Shown: piece by piece, positions 55,888-63,531 of the stretch | Layout of the letters: each line of letters opens with the position of its first letter | How positions within the stretch are numbered: position 1 is the stretch's first letter | From: Chelativorans sp. J32 | Lineage (GTDB): Bacteria; Pseudomonadota; Alphaproteobacteria; Rhizobiales; Rhizobiaceae | NCBI RefSeq assembly: GCF_000518985.1 | Contig: NZ_JAEQ01000001.1 | Span: 62,001 to 126,000, forward strand | Direction: 5' to 3' | Length of the DNA stretch: 64,000 nt | Notes under the pieces: model-generated | What the model saw: only the letters and a program-made list of their open reading frames with translations | The model's database searches: none | What the model was told of the DNA's origin: nothing | Made by a program: the position numbers and the translations under genes

Positions 55888-56681
55888 ACGCGGCCGACCG
55901 CATCGCTCGCGGCCTTTTCGGCTTCTATTTTGTGGCGTTCTTCGTTTATCTCTTCGCGCCGCTTGCGATCATGGTGGCTGCTACCTTTAACACGAGCCGC
56001 TTTCCTACCATCACGCCCTGGCAGGGCACCACGCTTGATTGGTTCAACCAGCTGGCAGCGGATACCGGCATGTGGCGTTCGCTCTGGACCTCGGTCATCG
56101 TCGCCTTCTTCGTCGTGGCGGTGGCGCTTCCGATCGGCACTGCGGCAGCCCTTTTGCTCACCAGCCTCCATGCGCGGGCGCGCAGCTTTCTTTACGCCGT
56201 GATGGTTTCGCCTCTGCTCACGCCCGGCGTGGTCATCGGTATTGCGACCCTGGTGCTCTGGCGTCAGCTCGGCGTCGGCGGGGGCATCTTCCTTATCGTG
56301 CTCGCGCAAGCAAGTTTCATCATCTGTTATGTCATGCTCCTGGTCGCCGCGCGCTTGCAGCGCTTCGATCGGACGCAGGAGGAGGCTGCCATCGGCCTCG
56401 GTGCCTCGAGGTTCATGATGTTCCGGCGCGTGATGCTGCCATTCCTGAAGCCCGCTTTGTTCGCGGCCGGTTTCCTCGCCATCTTGCAGTCGATCGAAAA
56501 TTATAACACCACGCTTTTCGTCCGCGGCTTTGATACGCCTCTCACAGTCTATATAGCCACGAAGGTGAGAACGGGGCTGACGCCCGCGGTGAATGCTCTG
56601 GCGCTCGTCATGATTGCCGTGACGATCATCGGCGCGATCATTTATGAGATCGTCCGACGGCGATCACAGCCCGCCGGCTGA
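55884..56681 (+). CDS. Polyamine-type ABC transporter, permease 2 (PotC-like)
   Basis: A 265-residue permease with six hydrophobic segments and EAA loop QEEAAIGLGASRFMMFRRVMLPF (about 168-190). It starts within the stop of the PotB-like gene (ATGA). It pairs with that protein to form the membrane channel for the transporter. Last gene of the operon; tRNA-Leu follows after its own promoter. Confidence 0.92.
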   Translation: MNAADRIARGLFGFYFVAFFVYLFAPLAIMVAATFNTSRFPTITPWQGTTLDWFNQLAADTGMWRSLWTSVIVAFFVVAVALPIGTAAALLLTSLHARARSFLYAVMVSPLLTPGVVIGIATLVLWRQLGVGGGIFLIVLAQASFIICYVMLLVAARLQRFDRTQEEAAIGLGASRFMMFRRVMLPFLKPALFAAGFLAILQSIENYNTTLFVRGFDTPLTVYIATKVRTGLTPAVNALALVMIAVTIIGAIIYEIVRRRSQPAG

Positions 56682-56711
56682 TCGGCATTGATGAAAAACA
56701 AATAAAGCGCG

Positions 56712-56740
56712 TTGACAGCCGGCGCGCTGCCGCTTACATC
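56712..56740 (+). promoter_or_regulatory. Promoter of tRNA-Leu
   Basis: TTGACA (56712-56717), 17 bases, TACATC (56735-56740), 13 bases before the tRNA 5' end: strong consensus -35 and correct spacing. Confidence 0.72.
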
Positions 56741-56753
56741 GGCTGCGCACCTA

Positions 56754-56838
56754 GCCCAGGTGGCGGAATTGGTAGACGCGCACGGTTCAGGTCCGTGTGC
56801 CGCGAGGCGTGGAGGTTCGAGTCCTCTCCTGGGCACCA
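56754..56838 (+). tRNA. tRNA-Leu (CAG)
   Basis: An 85-base class II tRNA with encoded CCA. Acceptor stem GCCCAGG/CCTGGGC, long variable arm typical of leucine, T-arm GGTTCGAGTCC and anticodon loop TTCAGGT giving CAG (56788-56790), reading CUG codons. No integrase nearby. Confidence 0.97.
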
Positions 56839-57054
56839 GAAATCGCTGGTTTTTCTGGTTATTTTCCTCGCATTGGTAACTGTTGGTACAGCCGGGCATA
56901 GCCCGTTTCCCGGAACCGACCGCGCCAGAATCTATTCGTTCGCCTGCTATTCGCATGCAGGCGCCTCGCATCCTTCGAGCGGATCAGCAACGGCTCTTAA
57001 AACCAGGCGGCCGCGCCGTTCTGCATGCGAACGGCGCAAGCCGTACCTATTGGC

Positions 57055-57684
57055 TCAGCAGCTGCCCTGTCTGGCAAGAGCCGGCGGGCAGATGACGATG
57101 CCTTCAGATCGCGGAGTGGGAATCACCCGATCACCGCCGATCATGACGCCCGGCCTCTCACCTTCTGGACGGGGCTCTACGCGCACTCTGTCACGCTCGC
57201 GATCACGCTCCCAGCGGCCCCGATCGCGATCACGCTCCCAGCGATCCCGATCACGGTCACGCGCCCACCGTCCGCGATCCCAGTCGCCGCGGCTCCAGCG
57301 GTCGCGCTCGCGGTACCAGGGCCGGTCCCGATACCAGCGGTCCCAATAGGAACCGAACTCGAACGAGATGACAGGCAGACCCAAGCGAGGCGCGTATTCG
57401 GGAACATAAACCCTGCGTTCGCGGTACATCATTTGCAAATAGGAGGCGCTGACCCAGCCGCGATAGCCGCGCCAGTTCGTATCGCACCACCTCCAGCCAT
57501 TCGTGCAGCCATAGACCTCCACAGAGGCTCCACGAGGAAGTGTCATCACTCTCGGATATTGTGTGCTCGGGCCGGCACGCATGTTGACATTGCCGGTCGT
57601 GAAAGCATTGGCCGCTGCTGCCATGCTGGGCAGAGCCAGCATGGCTCCGAATGCGGCAGCTGCCATTAGAAGACGTGTACTCAT
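57055..57684 (-). CDS. Exported SH3-domain protein with Arg/Asp-rich tail
   Basis: A 209-residue exported protein: signal peptide (MSTRLLMAAAAFGAMLALPSMAAA, first 24 residues), one bacterial SH3 domain (about 28-90, VNMRAGPSTQYPRVMTLPRGASVEVYGC, GWVSASYLQ), then a tail. Residues about 125-185 are repeats of Arg, Asp, Trp and Glu (units such as RDRDRWERD). The tail is low-complexity and alternately charged. ATG 57684 begins the signal peptide; an earlier ATG is unlikely. Cell-wall binding is probable for the SH3 part; the tail's role is unknown. Confidence 0.8.
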   Translation of the reverse strand: MSTRLLMAAAAFGAMLALPSMAAAANAFTTGNVNMRAGPSTQYPRVMTLPRGASVEVYGCTNGWRWCDTNWRGYRGWVSASYLQMMYRERRVYVPEYAPRLGLPVISFEFGSYWDRWYRDRPWYRERDRWSRGDWDRGRWARDRDRDRWERDRDRGRWERDRERDRVRVEPRPEGERPGVMIGGDRVIPTPRSEGIVICPPALARQGSC

Positions 57685-57961
57685 CGTCAAGCTCCTATTC
57701 CGCATCCCTTCTCGTATAAAGAACATCACTGATTAAGGGACGGTTCCCTTGCCCCCGTTCCCCTCAGCGGATCGGGTCGTCTTCGACCCCAAATACACAT
57801 ATTGTAAATCGGTTTAATACTACAGTGAATTTGAGTTAAGAAAAATATAGAAAGCGCACCGGTACTCTCCCGCCGAGCCTATCCGATTCTATTTCCCACT
57901 ATTGCCGATTCTCTGCCGCATTTCGTTTTTAAGAGATCCTTATCTCGTTTGGGGGTCGTAT

Positions 57962-58318
57962 ATGATGAAGTACTTTCTGCGCCGGCAGGGTGCCACCCTT
58001 GCCGCTGTGATGATCTTTGCTTTTGCGCCAGAAGCAGCCCAGGCTCAGTGCGGCAGTGCGTCGTGGTACGCGCTCACATCTAAAACAGCGTCAGGTGAAC
58101 GGATGAACCCATCTGCGCTGACGGCTGCGCATCGCAACCTTCCGTTTGGAACCAAGGTGAAGGTGATCAATCGCCGGAACGGGAAGGCTATCGTGGTGCG
58201 CATCAATGATCGCGGACCGTTTGTCCGCGGGCGTATTCTCGATCTGTCGAAAGCCGCTGCTGCAAAGCTTGGTTTTCTTCGCTCGGGGCATACTCCCGTC
58301 TGCCTGGAAGTGAATTGA
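57962..58318 (+). CDS. RlpA-like double-psi beta-barrel exported protein
   Basis: A 118-residue exported protein: signal peptide (residues 1-28, ending AQAQC) then a double-psi beta-barrel as in RlpA septal lytic transglycosylases. Landmarks: [35 protein letters not shown] and the catalytic-region [25 protein letters not shown] with its Asp. It lacks the SPOR domain of full-length RlpA. GGGGGT and a weak site precede ATG 57962. Likely a cell-wall remodelling enzyme. Confidence 0.87.
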   Translation: MMKYFLRRQGATLAAVMIFAFAPEAAQAQCGSASWYALTSKTASGERMNPSALTAAHRNLPFGTKVKVINRRNGKAIVVRINDRGPFVRGRILDLSKAAAAKLGFLRSGHTPVCLEVN

Positions 58319-58415
58319 CCCTCCAATAGGGCGGGCATTGTCCAGCAAAGCGGAATGGGGTCCATCGAGGCTGCTCGTATCACGAACCGTGGGACAGGAC
58401 CGGCAGCCTGCTAGT

Positions 58416-59216
58416 CTAGCGCCTTGCTGCCGCCGCGTTGGAATAATGTCGTTCCATCCAGCCGAGACCTTCCCGAGCGGTGGTCCGAGGTATGTATTCG
58501 CAGCCTACCCAGCCCGAATATCCCTGTCGCTCAAGTTCAGCCAGGATGAATGAATAGTTGATTTCGCCGGTGCCGGGCTCATGTCGGCCAGGATTGTCGG
58601 CGATTTGGACATGGTTGATACGGTCCTTCAAGCGCGCGAAAGTGCGCGTCAGATCGCCCTGGACGATCTGCATGTGATAGAAGTCGTACTGAAGATAAAG
58701 ATTGTCCTCGCCTACCTTGTCGTAGATGCGTTCGAATTCGGCCGTGGTCGTGAGGAACGTACCTGGATTGTCGATTGGATTGAGCGGCTCGACCTGCAGC
58801 TTCACCCCAATCTCCGCGAGCCGCTGCGCGGCGTATTTGAGATTGGAGACCAAAATGGCCTCCAGTTCGGCATCGCTCCGTCCCGCAGGCTTGATGCCTG
58901 CGATGCAGTTGACCTGCTTGCAGCCGAGAGCCTCTGCATATTCGATGGTCAGCGCAATCGAGGCTCGAAACTCATCCTCCCGACCCGGAAGACAGGCAAT
59001 ACCGCGTTCGCCGGCGGCGAAATCGCCCATTGGACAGTTGAATTGAACGAGCTTGAGGCCGAGTTCGGTTAAAGCTTCGGCCACTTTTTCCTTTGGCTCG
59101 AAGAAAGGCGAGCGGCACTCGACAGCTTCGAAACCATCTGCACGGGCGGCCGCCATGGCCTGAAGCAATGGCAGGTCTGCATACATGGTGGTCAGGTTGG
59201 CGTCGAAGCGTAGCAT
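58416..59216 (-). CDS. Hydroxypyruvate isomerase/2-oxotetronate isomerase family protein
   Basis: A 266-residue TIM-barrel protein of the Hyi/OtnI group (xylose-isomerase-like), interconverting hydroxypyruvate and tartronate semialdehyde or isomerising 2-oxo-tetronates. Metal-site segments: LQVEPLNPIDNPGTFL (Glu), YLQYDFYHMQIVQGDL (Asp, His), HVQIADNPGRHEPGTGEI and WVGCEYIPR (Glu). AGAGGAA precedes ATG 59216. Upstream is an inverted repeat (59258-59281) and a LysR gene on the same strand, so it is probably part of the catabolic cluster. Confidence 0.88.
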   Translation of the reverse strand: MLRFDANLTTMYADLPLLQAMAAARADGFEAVECRSPFFEPKEKVAEALTELGLKLVQFNCPMGDFAAGERGIACLPGREDEFRASIALTIEYAEALGCKQVNCIAGIKPAGRSDAELEAILVSNLKYAAQRLAEIGVKLQVEPLNPIDNPGTFLTTTAEFERIYDKVGEDNLYLQYDFYHMQIVQGDLTRTFARLKDRINHVQIADNPGRHEPGTGEINYSFILAELERQGYSGWVGCEYIPRTTAREGLGWMERHYSNAAAARR

Positions 59217-59257
59217 GTTTCGTTCCTCTCCCGAACAAATCATTCTTTCTCAATAAT

Positions 59258-59281
59258 GAATAAGTTTCTGGCGACTTATTC
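59258..59281. promoter_or_regulatory. Inverted repeat upstream of the isomerase gene
   Basis: GAATAAGT and ACTTATTC, perfect eight-base arms around an eight-base spacer, centred about 53 bases before the isomerase ATG in an AT-rich gap. A second, smaller repeat TCATT/AATGA (59240-59259) overlaps it. Candidate operator for the adjacent LysR or another regulator. Confidence 0.5.
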
Positions 59282-59309
59282 TTGATGACCATAGCTATAA
59301 AGAAGCGGC

Positions 59310-60227
59310 TTATCCATTCCTCGGGGCATGTAATCCCAGAGCGCGCAGGGCGGACTTCAAGACCGTTGTCATGCTGGCCGCCAGCTCCGGGTCCAGATCC
59401 CGCCTTACGCCATGATAAATCGGCCGGAAAAGGCGCGGGGAGACGATCTCACGCGCAACAAGTCCCTCGAGATTTTCTGTAGCGACCGAATGCGCGCCAA
59501 GAATTGTGCATCCAATTCCCTTGAGCACGGCGCTCTGGCGCGAACGCCAGCCGTCGATCTCCAGAACTATGTCGAGCGACAGTCCGTTCTGGCGCACGGC
59601 TGTCTCGACAAAGCTGCGGAGGGGATTGCCGGAGGCGGGCAGCACGAGCCGGTTTCGGACGACTTCCCGAAGCGTGATGGTTTCATTCTCCGGTCCCTCG
59701 GCAGCAGGAGCGAGGAAATACAATTGCTCTGTCGCCAATGGCTGCTCGCCGGGCCGGTGCGTGCTGGTCAGATAAACCGCAAGATCGGTTTCGTTGCGCT
59801 CAAGCTTTTGCTCGATCTCGCGCGTGCCGCCCTCGCTGATACGGAGGATGACATCCGGGCACTCTCGCGCCATGGTTTCCAGAAGGATCGGGACCAGGTC
59901 GGCGGCAAGGGATGAGATGACCGCAATGCGTATGCGTCTGGTGGTTTTTCGCTTTCGCGTAAGCCCCTGCAGGGCCGTCTCGGCTTCATCCACCTTGTCG
60001 ATGATTTCGCGTGCATATCGGCGAAGCGCGCCCCCGGCTTCGGTCAGCCTGACTCCTTCCCGGCTGCGATCGAACAGCGGCTGTCCCAAAAGCCGCTCCA
60101 TTTCCGACATGTGATAACTGAGTGCTGGCTGGGCGACGTTCAGCAGACGCGCCGCGGCCGATATGGAGCCACAGTCGGCAATCGCCAGGAAATATCTGAG
60201 GCGGCGAAAATCGAGAATGCCGTTCAT
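59310..60227 (-). CDS. LysR family transcriptional regulator
   Basis: A 305-residue LysR-type regulator: N-terminal winged helix (RRLRYFLAIADCGSISAAARLLNVAQPALSYHMSEMERLLGQPLFDR, about 8-55) and a periplasmic-binding-protein-like effector domain (about 95-300). Resembles the NAC/CynR-like regulators of nitrogen and small organic acids. It lies between the isomerase gene (same strand) and the aldolase gene (divergent), and probably controls both. Confidence 0.92.
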   Translation of the reverse strand: MNGILDFRRLRYFLAIADCGSISAAARLLNVAQPALSYHMSEMERLLGQPLFDRSREGVRLTEAGGALRRYAREIIDKVDEAETALQGLTRKRKTTRRIRIAVISSLAADLVPILLETMARECPDVILRISEGGTREIEQKLERNETDLAVYLTSTHRPGEQPLATEQLYFLAPAAEGPENETITLREVVRNRLVLPASGNPLRSFVETAVRQNGLSLDIVLEIDGWRSRQSAVLKGIGCTILGAHSVATENLEGLVAREIVSPRLFRPIYHGVRRDLDPELAASMTTVLKSALRALGLHAPRNG

Positions 60228-60315
60228 GCTGCTGACTATACAGAAATTCTATGGCCCTGCCTCAGGAAATTGTATTTTCAGGCTGGTTCTGTGGCCGGAT
60301 ACAACCACGAAAGCC

Positions 60316-60351
60316 GCACCTGAAGGTGCGTTTCCCGGCGCAGCTGCGCCG
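60316..60351. promoter_or_regulatory. Hairpin and palindrome in the LysR-aldolase divergent gap
   Basis: CGCACC-TGAA-GGTGCG (60316-60331) is a perfect six-base hairpin, followed by the perfect 14-base palindrome GGCGCAGCTGCGCC (60338-60351), 25 bases before the aldolase start. Could be part of a leader RNA, an operator, or a REP-like extragenic element. Confidence 0.4.
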
Positions 60352-60375
60352 CAGACAAGAGTGGCAGAGAGCGAG

Positions 60376-61056
60376 ATGGTCAGCCTCAAAATCAAGCAGC
60401 CCAGCCGGCGCGTGAGCGCCGGGATGGTCGATAAGTTCCGTGAAATTCCTGCAGCGGTGGTGGGAGACTGCATGGTCCGCATTCAGGCGGGTGGAGCGCA
60501 GCTTCGCCCGATGCACGCCGGCGGCACGGTGCTTGCGGGTCCCGCCTACACGGTCAAGACGCGCCCGGGTGACAATCTCTTCGTCCATAAGGCGATCGAT
60601 CTCGCGCACCCCGGGGACATCATCGTGGTGGATGCAGGGGGGACGCTCGACAACGCCATTGTCGGTGAAATGATGCTCACCCACGCGGAAACCCGCGGCC
60701 TCGGCGGTGTCGTAATTTACGGCGCGATCCGCGACTCAGGTCATGTAAGGAACCATCCGTTTCCGGTTTACGCCACGGGGGTGACGCTTCGGGGCCCGTT
60801 CCAGAATGGGCCGGGCTACATCAACGTCCCGATCAGCATTGCCGGAATGGTGATAGAGCCGGGCGACCTGTTGCTTGGCGATGACGACGGGGTGATCTGC
60901 ATTCCCTACGATCAGGTCGAGGAGCTTTATGCCGAGTCCTACAAGCGCTACCAGGGCGAGAACGCCCAGCGCGAACGCGTGCGTAACGGCACTGTCGATC
61001 GCACCTGGATCGATGACCGACTGAAGGCGGCGCCATACACGATCGAGATCGAATAG
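60376..61056 (+). CDS. RraA-like 4-hydroxy-4-methyl-2-oxoglutarate aldolase family protein
   Basis: A 226-residue protein of the RraA/HMG aldolase family, class II pyruvate aldolases that also decarboxylate oxaloacetate. The active-site segment is GGVVIYGAIRDSGHV (R-D pair, about 118-132), and GDIIVVDAGGTLDNAIVGEMM and GDLLLGDDDGVICIP are family hallmarks. ATG 60376 has GAGAG upstream; GTG 60361 is possible. It opens the plus-strand part of the accessory cluster. Confidence 0.87.
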   Translation: MVSLKIKQPSRRVSAGMVDKFREIPAAVVGDCMVRIQAGGAQLRPMHAGGTVLAGPAYTVKTRPGDNLFVHKAIDLAHPGDIIVVDAGGTLDNAIVGEMMLTHAETRGLGGVVIYGAIRDSGHVRNHPFPVYATGVTLRGPFQNGPGYINVPISIAGMVIEPGDLLLGDDDGVICIPYDQVEELYAESYKRYQGENAQRERVRNGTVDRTWIDDRLKAAPYTIEIE

Positions 61057-61130
61057 GCGAAGCAGCCAGCGAAGGCCTTGGAAAGCCCGAGTTGGTTTTC
61101 GGAATCAGGATGCGCATTCAATGGCTCTGT

Positions 61131-61150
61131 GTGCGTCCTTAAGGGCGCAC
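61131..61150 (+). promoter_or_regulatory. Hairpin before the ModA-like gene
   Basis: GTGCGTCC/GGGCGCAC stem around TTAA, one G-T pair. It lies 75 bases after the aldolase stop and 25 before the next ATG. No T-run, so it may be an operator or processing site rather than a terminator. Confidence 0.35.
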
Positions 61151-61175
61151 ATCGCCATGGACTAGGGAGAGCAGG

Positions 61176-61856
61176 ATGGCGAACACGCGCTTCATGTGCG
61201 CCTTGGTGATCGTCGATGCAGTCAAGGATTTGTTGTGGCGGATTGGCCAAGCGGCGCCGGAGATCATCTGGGATCCTACGGCAGCGCTGATGAAGCGGAT
61301 CGAAGCGGGCGAGCGCGCCGACGGCATCTTTGCCATCGACGGGCCGCTGGACGAGCTCGAGGCGCAAGGCCTTATCGAGGGTTCGACCCGCAGGCCGATT
61401 GTCCAGGCCGAGTTCGGAATCGCGGTGAAGCGCGGCACCGGCCTTGCCGCGCCGTCGGACGTCGCTTCCTTGAAAGCCCTGCTGCTTGGAACGCCTTCGA
61501 TCGTCTATTCCCGTTCGGGTGCAAGCGGGATCTATTTCGAGAAGCTCATAGACCGGCTTGGCATCGGAGAAGAGATCCGCGCAAAGAGCCTCGTCATTCC
61601 CGCCGGATTGACGGGAGAGAAGGTTCGCGATGGAGAGGCGGTGCTGGCCATCCAGCAAATGAGCGAGCTGCGAGCCGTTGAGGGCATCGATATAGTCGGC
61701 CCGTTCCCTGCGGAAGTGCAGCAGACAACCGATTTTTCTGCCGCGGTGTTCTCGGAGGCAAAGGACCGCGCAGGAGCGGAAGCGTTCATCTCAGCCCTGA
61801 CCACGCCGGCCGCGCGCGAGGCATATCTGGCGCGTGGGCTGGCGGTGCGATTCTGA
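61176..61856 (+). CDS. ModA-like substrate-binding protein without signal peptide
   Basis: A 226-residue protein with the periplasmic-binding-protein type II fold of ModA-like proteins (ALMKRIEAGERADGIFAI, SIVYSRSGASGIYFEKLIDRLGIGEEI, GEAVLAIQQMSELRAVEGIDIVGPFPAE). No signal peptide or lipobox precedes the fold, so it is probably cytoplasmic; GGGAGAG marks ATG 61176 as the start. No molybdate permease genes accompany it. It may bind a pathway intermediate or co-factor anion, or act as a sensor. Confidence 0.77.
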   Translation: MANTRFMCALVIVDAVKDLLWRIGQAAPEIIWDPTAALMKRIEAGERADGIFAIDGPLDELEAQGLIEGSTRRPIVQAEFGIAVKRGTGLAAPSDVASLKALLLGTPSIVYSRSGASGIYFEKLIDRLGIGEEIRAKSLVIPAGLTGEKVRDGEAVLAIQQMSELRAVEGIDIVGPFPAEVQQTTDFSAAVFSEAKDRAGAEAFISALTTPAAREAYLARGLAVRF

Positions 61857-61924
61857 GCGGACAAGCTTCCGTTGGGAATACGCCTAAAGAGCGTGTTGGC
61901 CGTGGTGGCATTGGGAGGATTTCG

Positions 61925-62584
61925 ATGGCAGCCAAACCCAGAATCGTACTGCTTCATGCGACCCCGGTCGCGGTGGATCCCGTCAAGGCAGCCTTTGCCG
62001 AGCTCTGGCCGGAGCCGGAGCTTGTCAACCTGCTTGATGACAGTTTGAGCCCCGACCGGGCCAAGTCCGAAGACCTCACCGATGCGCTGATCGAGCGGTT
62101 CGTCGCTTTTGGGCGATATGGCTACTCGACGGGAGCCGATGCCATCCTGGTTACCTGCTCGGCATTCGGGCCCGCCATCGAGCAGATGGGGCGCGAATTG
62201 CCGATACCCGTGCTCAAGCCCAATGAGGCGATGTTCCGTGCCGCAGTCACGCAAGGGCGCAAGATCGCGATGGTGGCGACCTTTCGCCCGGCAGTGGTGA
62301 CGATGGAGGCCGAATTCAAGGAATATGTATCGGAGACCGGCAGCGATGCCACTCTCACGACGATCGTCGTGGAGCCGGCGATGGCCGCTTTACGCGCAGG
62401 TGATGCTGAGACTCACAACCGCCTGATCGCCGAACATGCGCCAGAGCTCGAAGAGTTCGATACCGTAATGCTGGCGCACTTCTCCACTTCTCGGGCAACG
62501 TCCGCCCTGGCTTCGAAACTTTCTATTCCCGTTCTCTCCGCACCCGGCGCTGCGGTTGCTCGCCTGCGCGAATTGATCGCTTAG
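61925..62584 (+). CDS. Asp/Glu racemase-superfamily protein
   Basis: A 219-residue protein of the aspartate/glutamate/hydantoin racemase and arylmalonate-decarboxylase superfamily. The first catalytic Cys is present (ILVTCSAFGPAIEQM, about 75); the usual second Cys is replaced in DTVMLAHFSTSRATSAL. A single-Cys site suggests a decarboxylase- or isomerase-like reaction rather than a two-base racemase. TGGGAGGA precedes ATG 61925. Followed by a bidirectional terminator. Confidence 0.82.
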   Translation: MAAKPRIVLLHATPVAVDPVKAAFAELWPEPELVNLLDDSLSPDRAKSEDLTDALIERFVAFGRYGYSTGADAILVTCSAFGPAIEQMGRELPIPVLKPNEAMFRAAVTQGRKIAMVATFRPAVVTMEAEFKEYVSETGSDATLTTIVVEPAMAALRAGDAETHNRLIAEHAPELEEFDTVMLAHFSTSRATSALASKLSIPVLSAPGAAVARLRELIA

Positions 62585-62609
62585 CTAAGCAAGGCGCTTG
62601 CTCCAAAGA

Positions 62610-62634
62610 AAAGGCCCGGCATTTGCCGGGCCTT
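62610..62634. terminator. Bidirectional terminator
   Basis: AAGGCCCGG/CCGGGCCTT stem with A-run on one side and TTTCTGCT on the other, between the plus-strand racemase-family gene and the minus-strand permease gene. Works in both directions. Confidence 0.8.
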
Positions 62635-62655
62635 TCTGCTGCATCTCGTCCCGTC

Positions 62656-63513
62656 TCAGATGCGCCCGATCACGCTACGGGCCCAGTCGCCGATAATGCT
62701 GACCGAAAGCGCGCACAAGAAGATGGCAAGCCCCGGGGCGACCGCGATCCACCAGCCGGTCAGGAGATAGCTGCGGCCGAAGCCAAGCATGTTGCCGAGG
62801 CTCGTCATCGGCGGCTGGATGCCAAGGCCAAGGAAGGAGAGGGAGGTTTCAAGCAGGATCACCTCCGGGAATGTGATGGTAGCGGTCACCAGAAGCGTAC
62901 TGGCGATATTCGGCAGGACGTGCCGTAGATAGATGCGCGGCCAGGAAAAACCAAGCGTGCTCATGGCTAGGACATATCCGCGGCCGCGCGAGGCCATGGT
63001 CATGGCTCGTGCAAGGCGGGTGTAGCGCTCCCAACCGAACATCCCGAGAATGAAGATGAAGAGATAGAGATTGTTGCCGAAGATCGCCGTCAAGGTAAGC
63101 GAGATAATGATGAAGGGAACGGATACCTGCGCGTCGACGGCGGCAACCACGACCTGGTCTACCCATCCGCGCAAATGCGCGGCGAGAATGCCTATCAGGG
63201 TGCCGATCGTTGCTGAAATGATGACGGCCCCGAGCGCGATCGCAAGGCTGGTGCGCAACGACGCGACGAGACGTGCAAGCACATCGCGTCCGAGATCGTC
63301 CGTGCCCAGCGGGTGGGCCCAATCGCCGCCAAAGCCGATGGGCGGCGAAAGCCTGGCACGCAAGTCGATCGCTGTGACGTCGAGGTGCGACACCAGAGGC
63401 AGCACGATGACGAGTGAGAGGCAGGCGAGGAGCCAAAACATGGCCAGCAGAACGCCCGGCGGTACCAGCAGGAAATCCCTGCCGCCCTTGCGAACCATCG
63501 TTGCTATAGACAT
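62656..63513 (-). CDS. Peptide/nickel-type ABC transporter permease, DppC-like
   Basis: A 285-residue permease of the DppC/OppC group: N-terminal cytoplasmic piece and helix, the typical HPLGTDDLGRDVLARLVASLRTSL, then five more hydrophobic segments. EAA-like loop is in the RIYLRHVLPNIASTLL region (about 210-226). It follows the DppB-like gene by 18 bases on the same strand. Binding protein and ATPases must lie outside the window. Confidence 0.93.
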   Translation of the reverse strand: MSIATMVRKGGRDFLLVPPGVLLAMFWLLACLSLVIVLPLVSHLDVTAIDLRARLSPPIGFGGDWAHPLGTDDLGRDVLARLVASLRTSLAIALGAVIISATIGTLIGILAAHLRGWVDQVVVAAVDAQVSVPFIIISLTLTAIFGNNLYLFIFILGMFGWERYTRLARAMTMASRGRGYVLAMSTLGFSWPRIYLRHVLPNIASTLLVTATITFPEVILLETSLSFLGLGIQPPMTSLGNMLGFGRSYLLTGWWIAVAPGLAIFLCALSVSIIGDWARSVIGRI

Positions 63514-63531
63514 CCCTTTCTCTCCCTCGGC

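Noticed and set aside
56642-56971. A minus-strand frame of 109 codons overlapping tRNA-Leu
   Set aside because: The sequence (VPRRGLEPPRLAAHGPEPCA) is again antisense-tRNA translation, a common misannotation.
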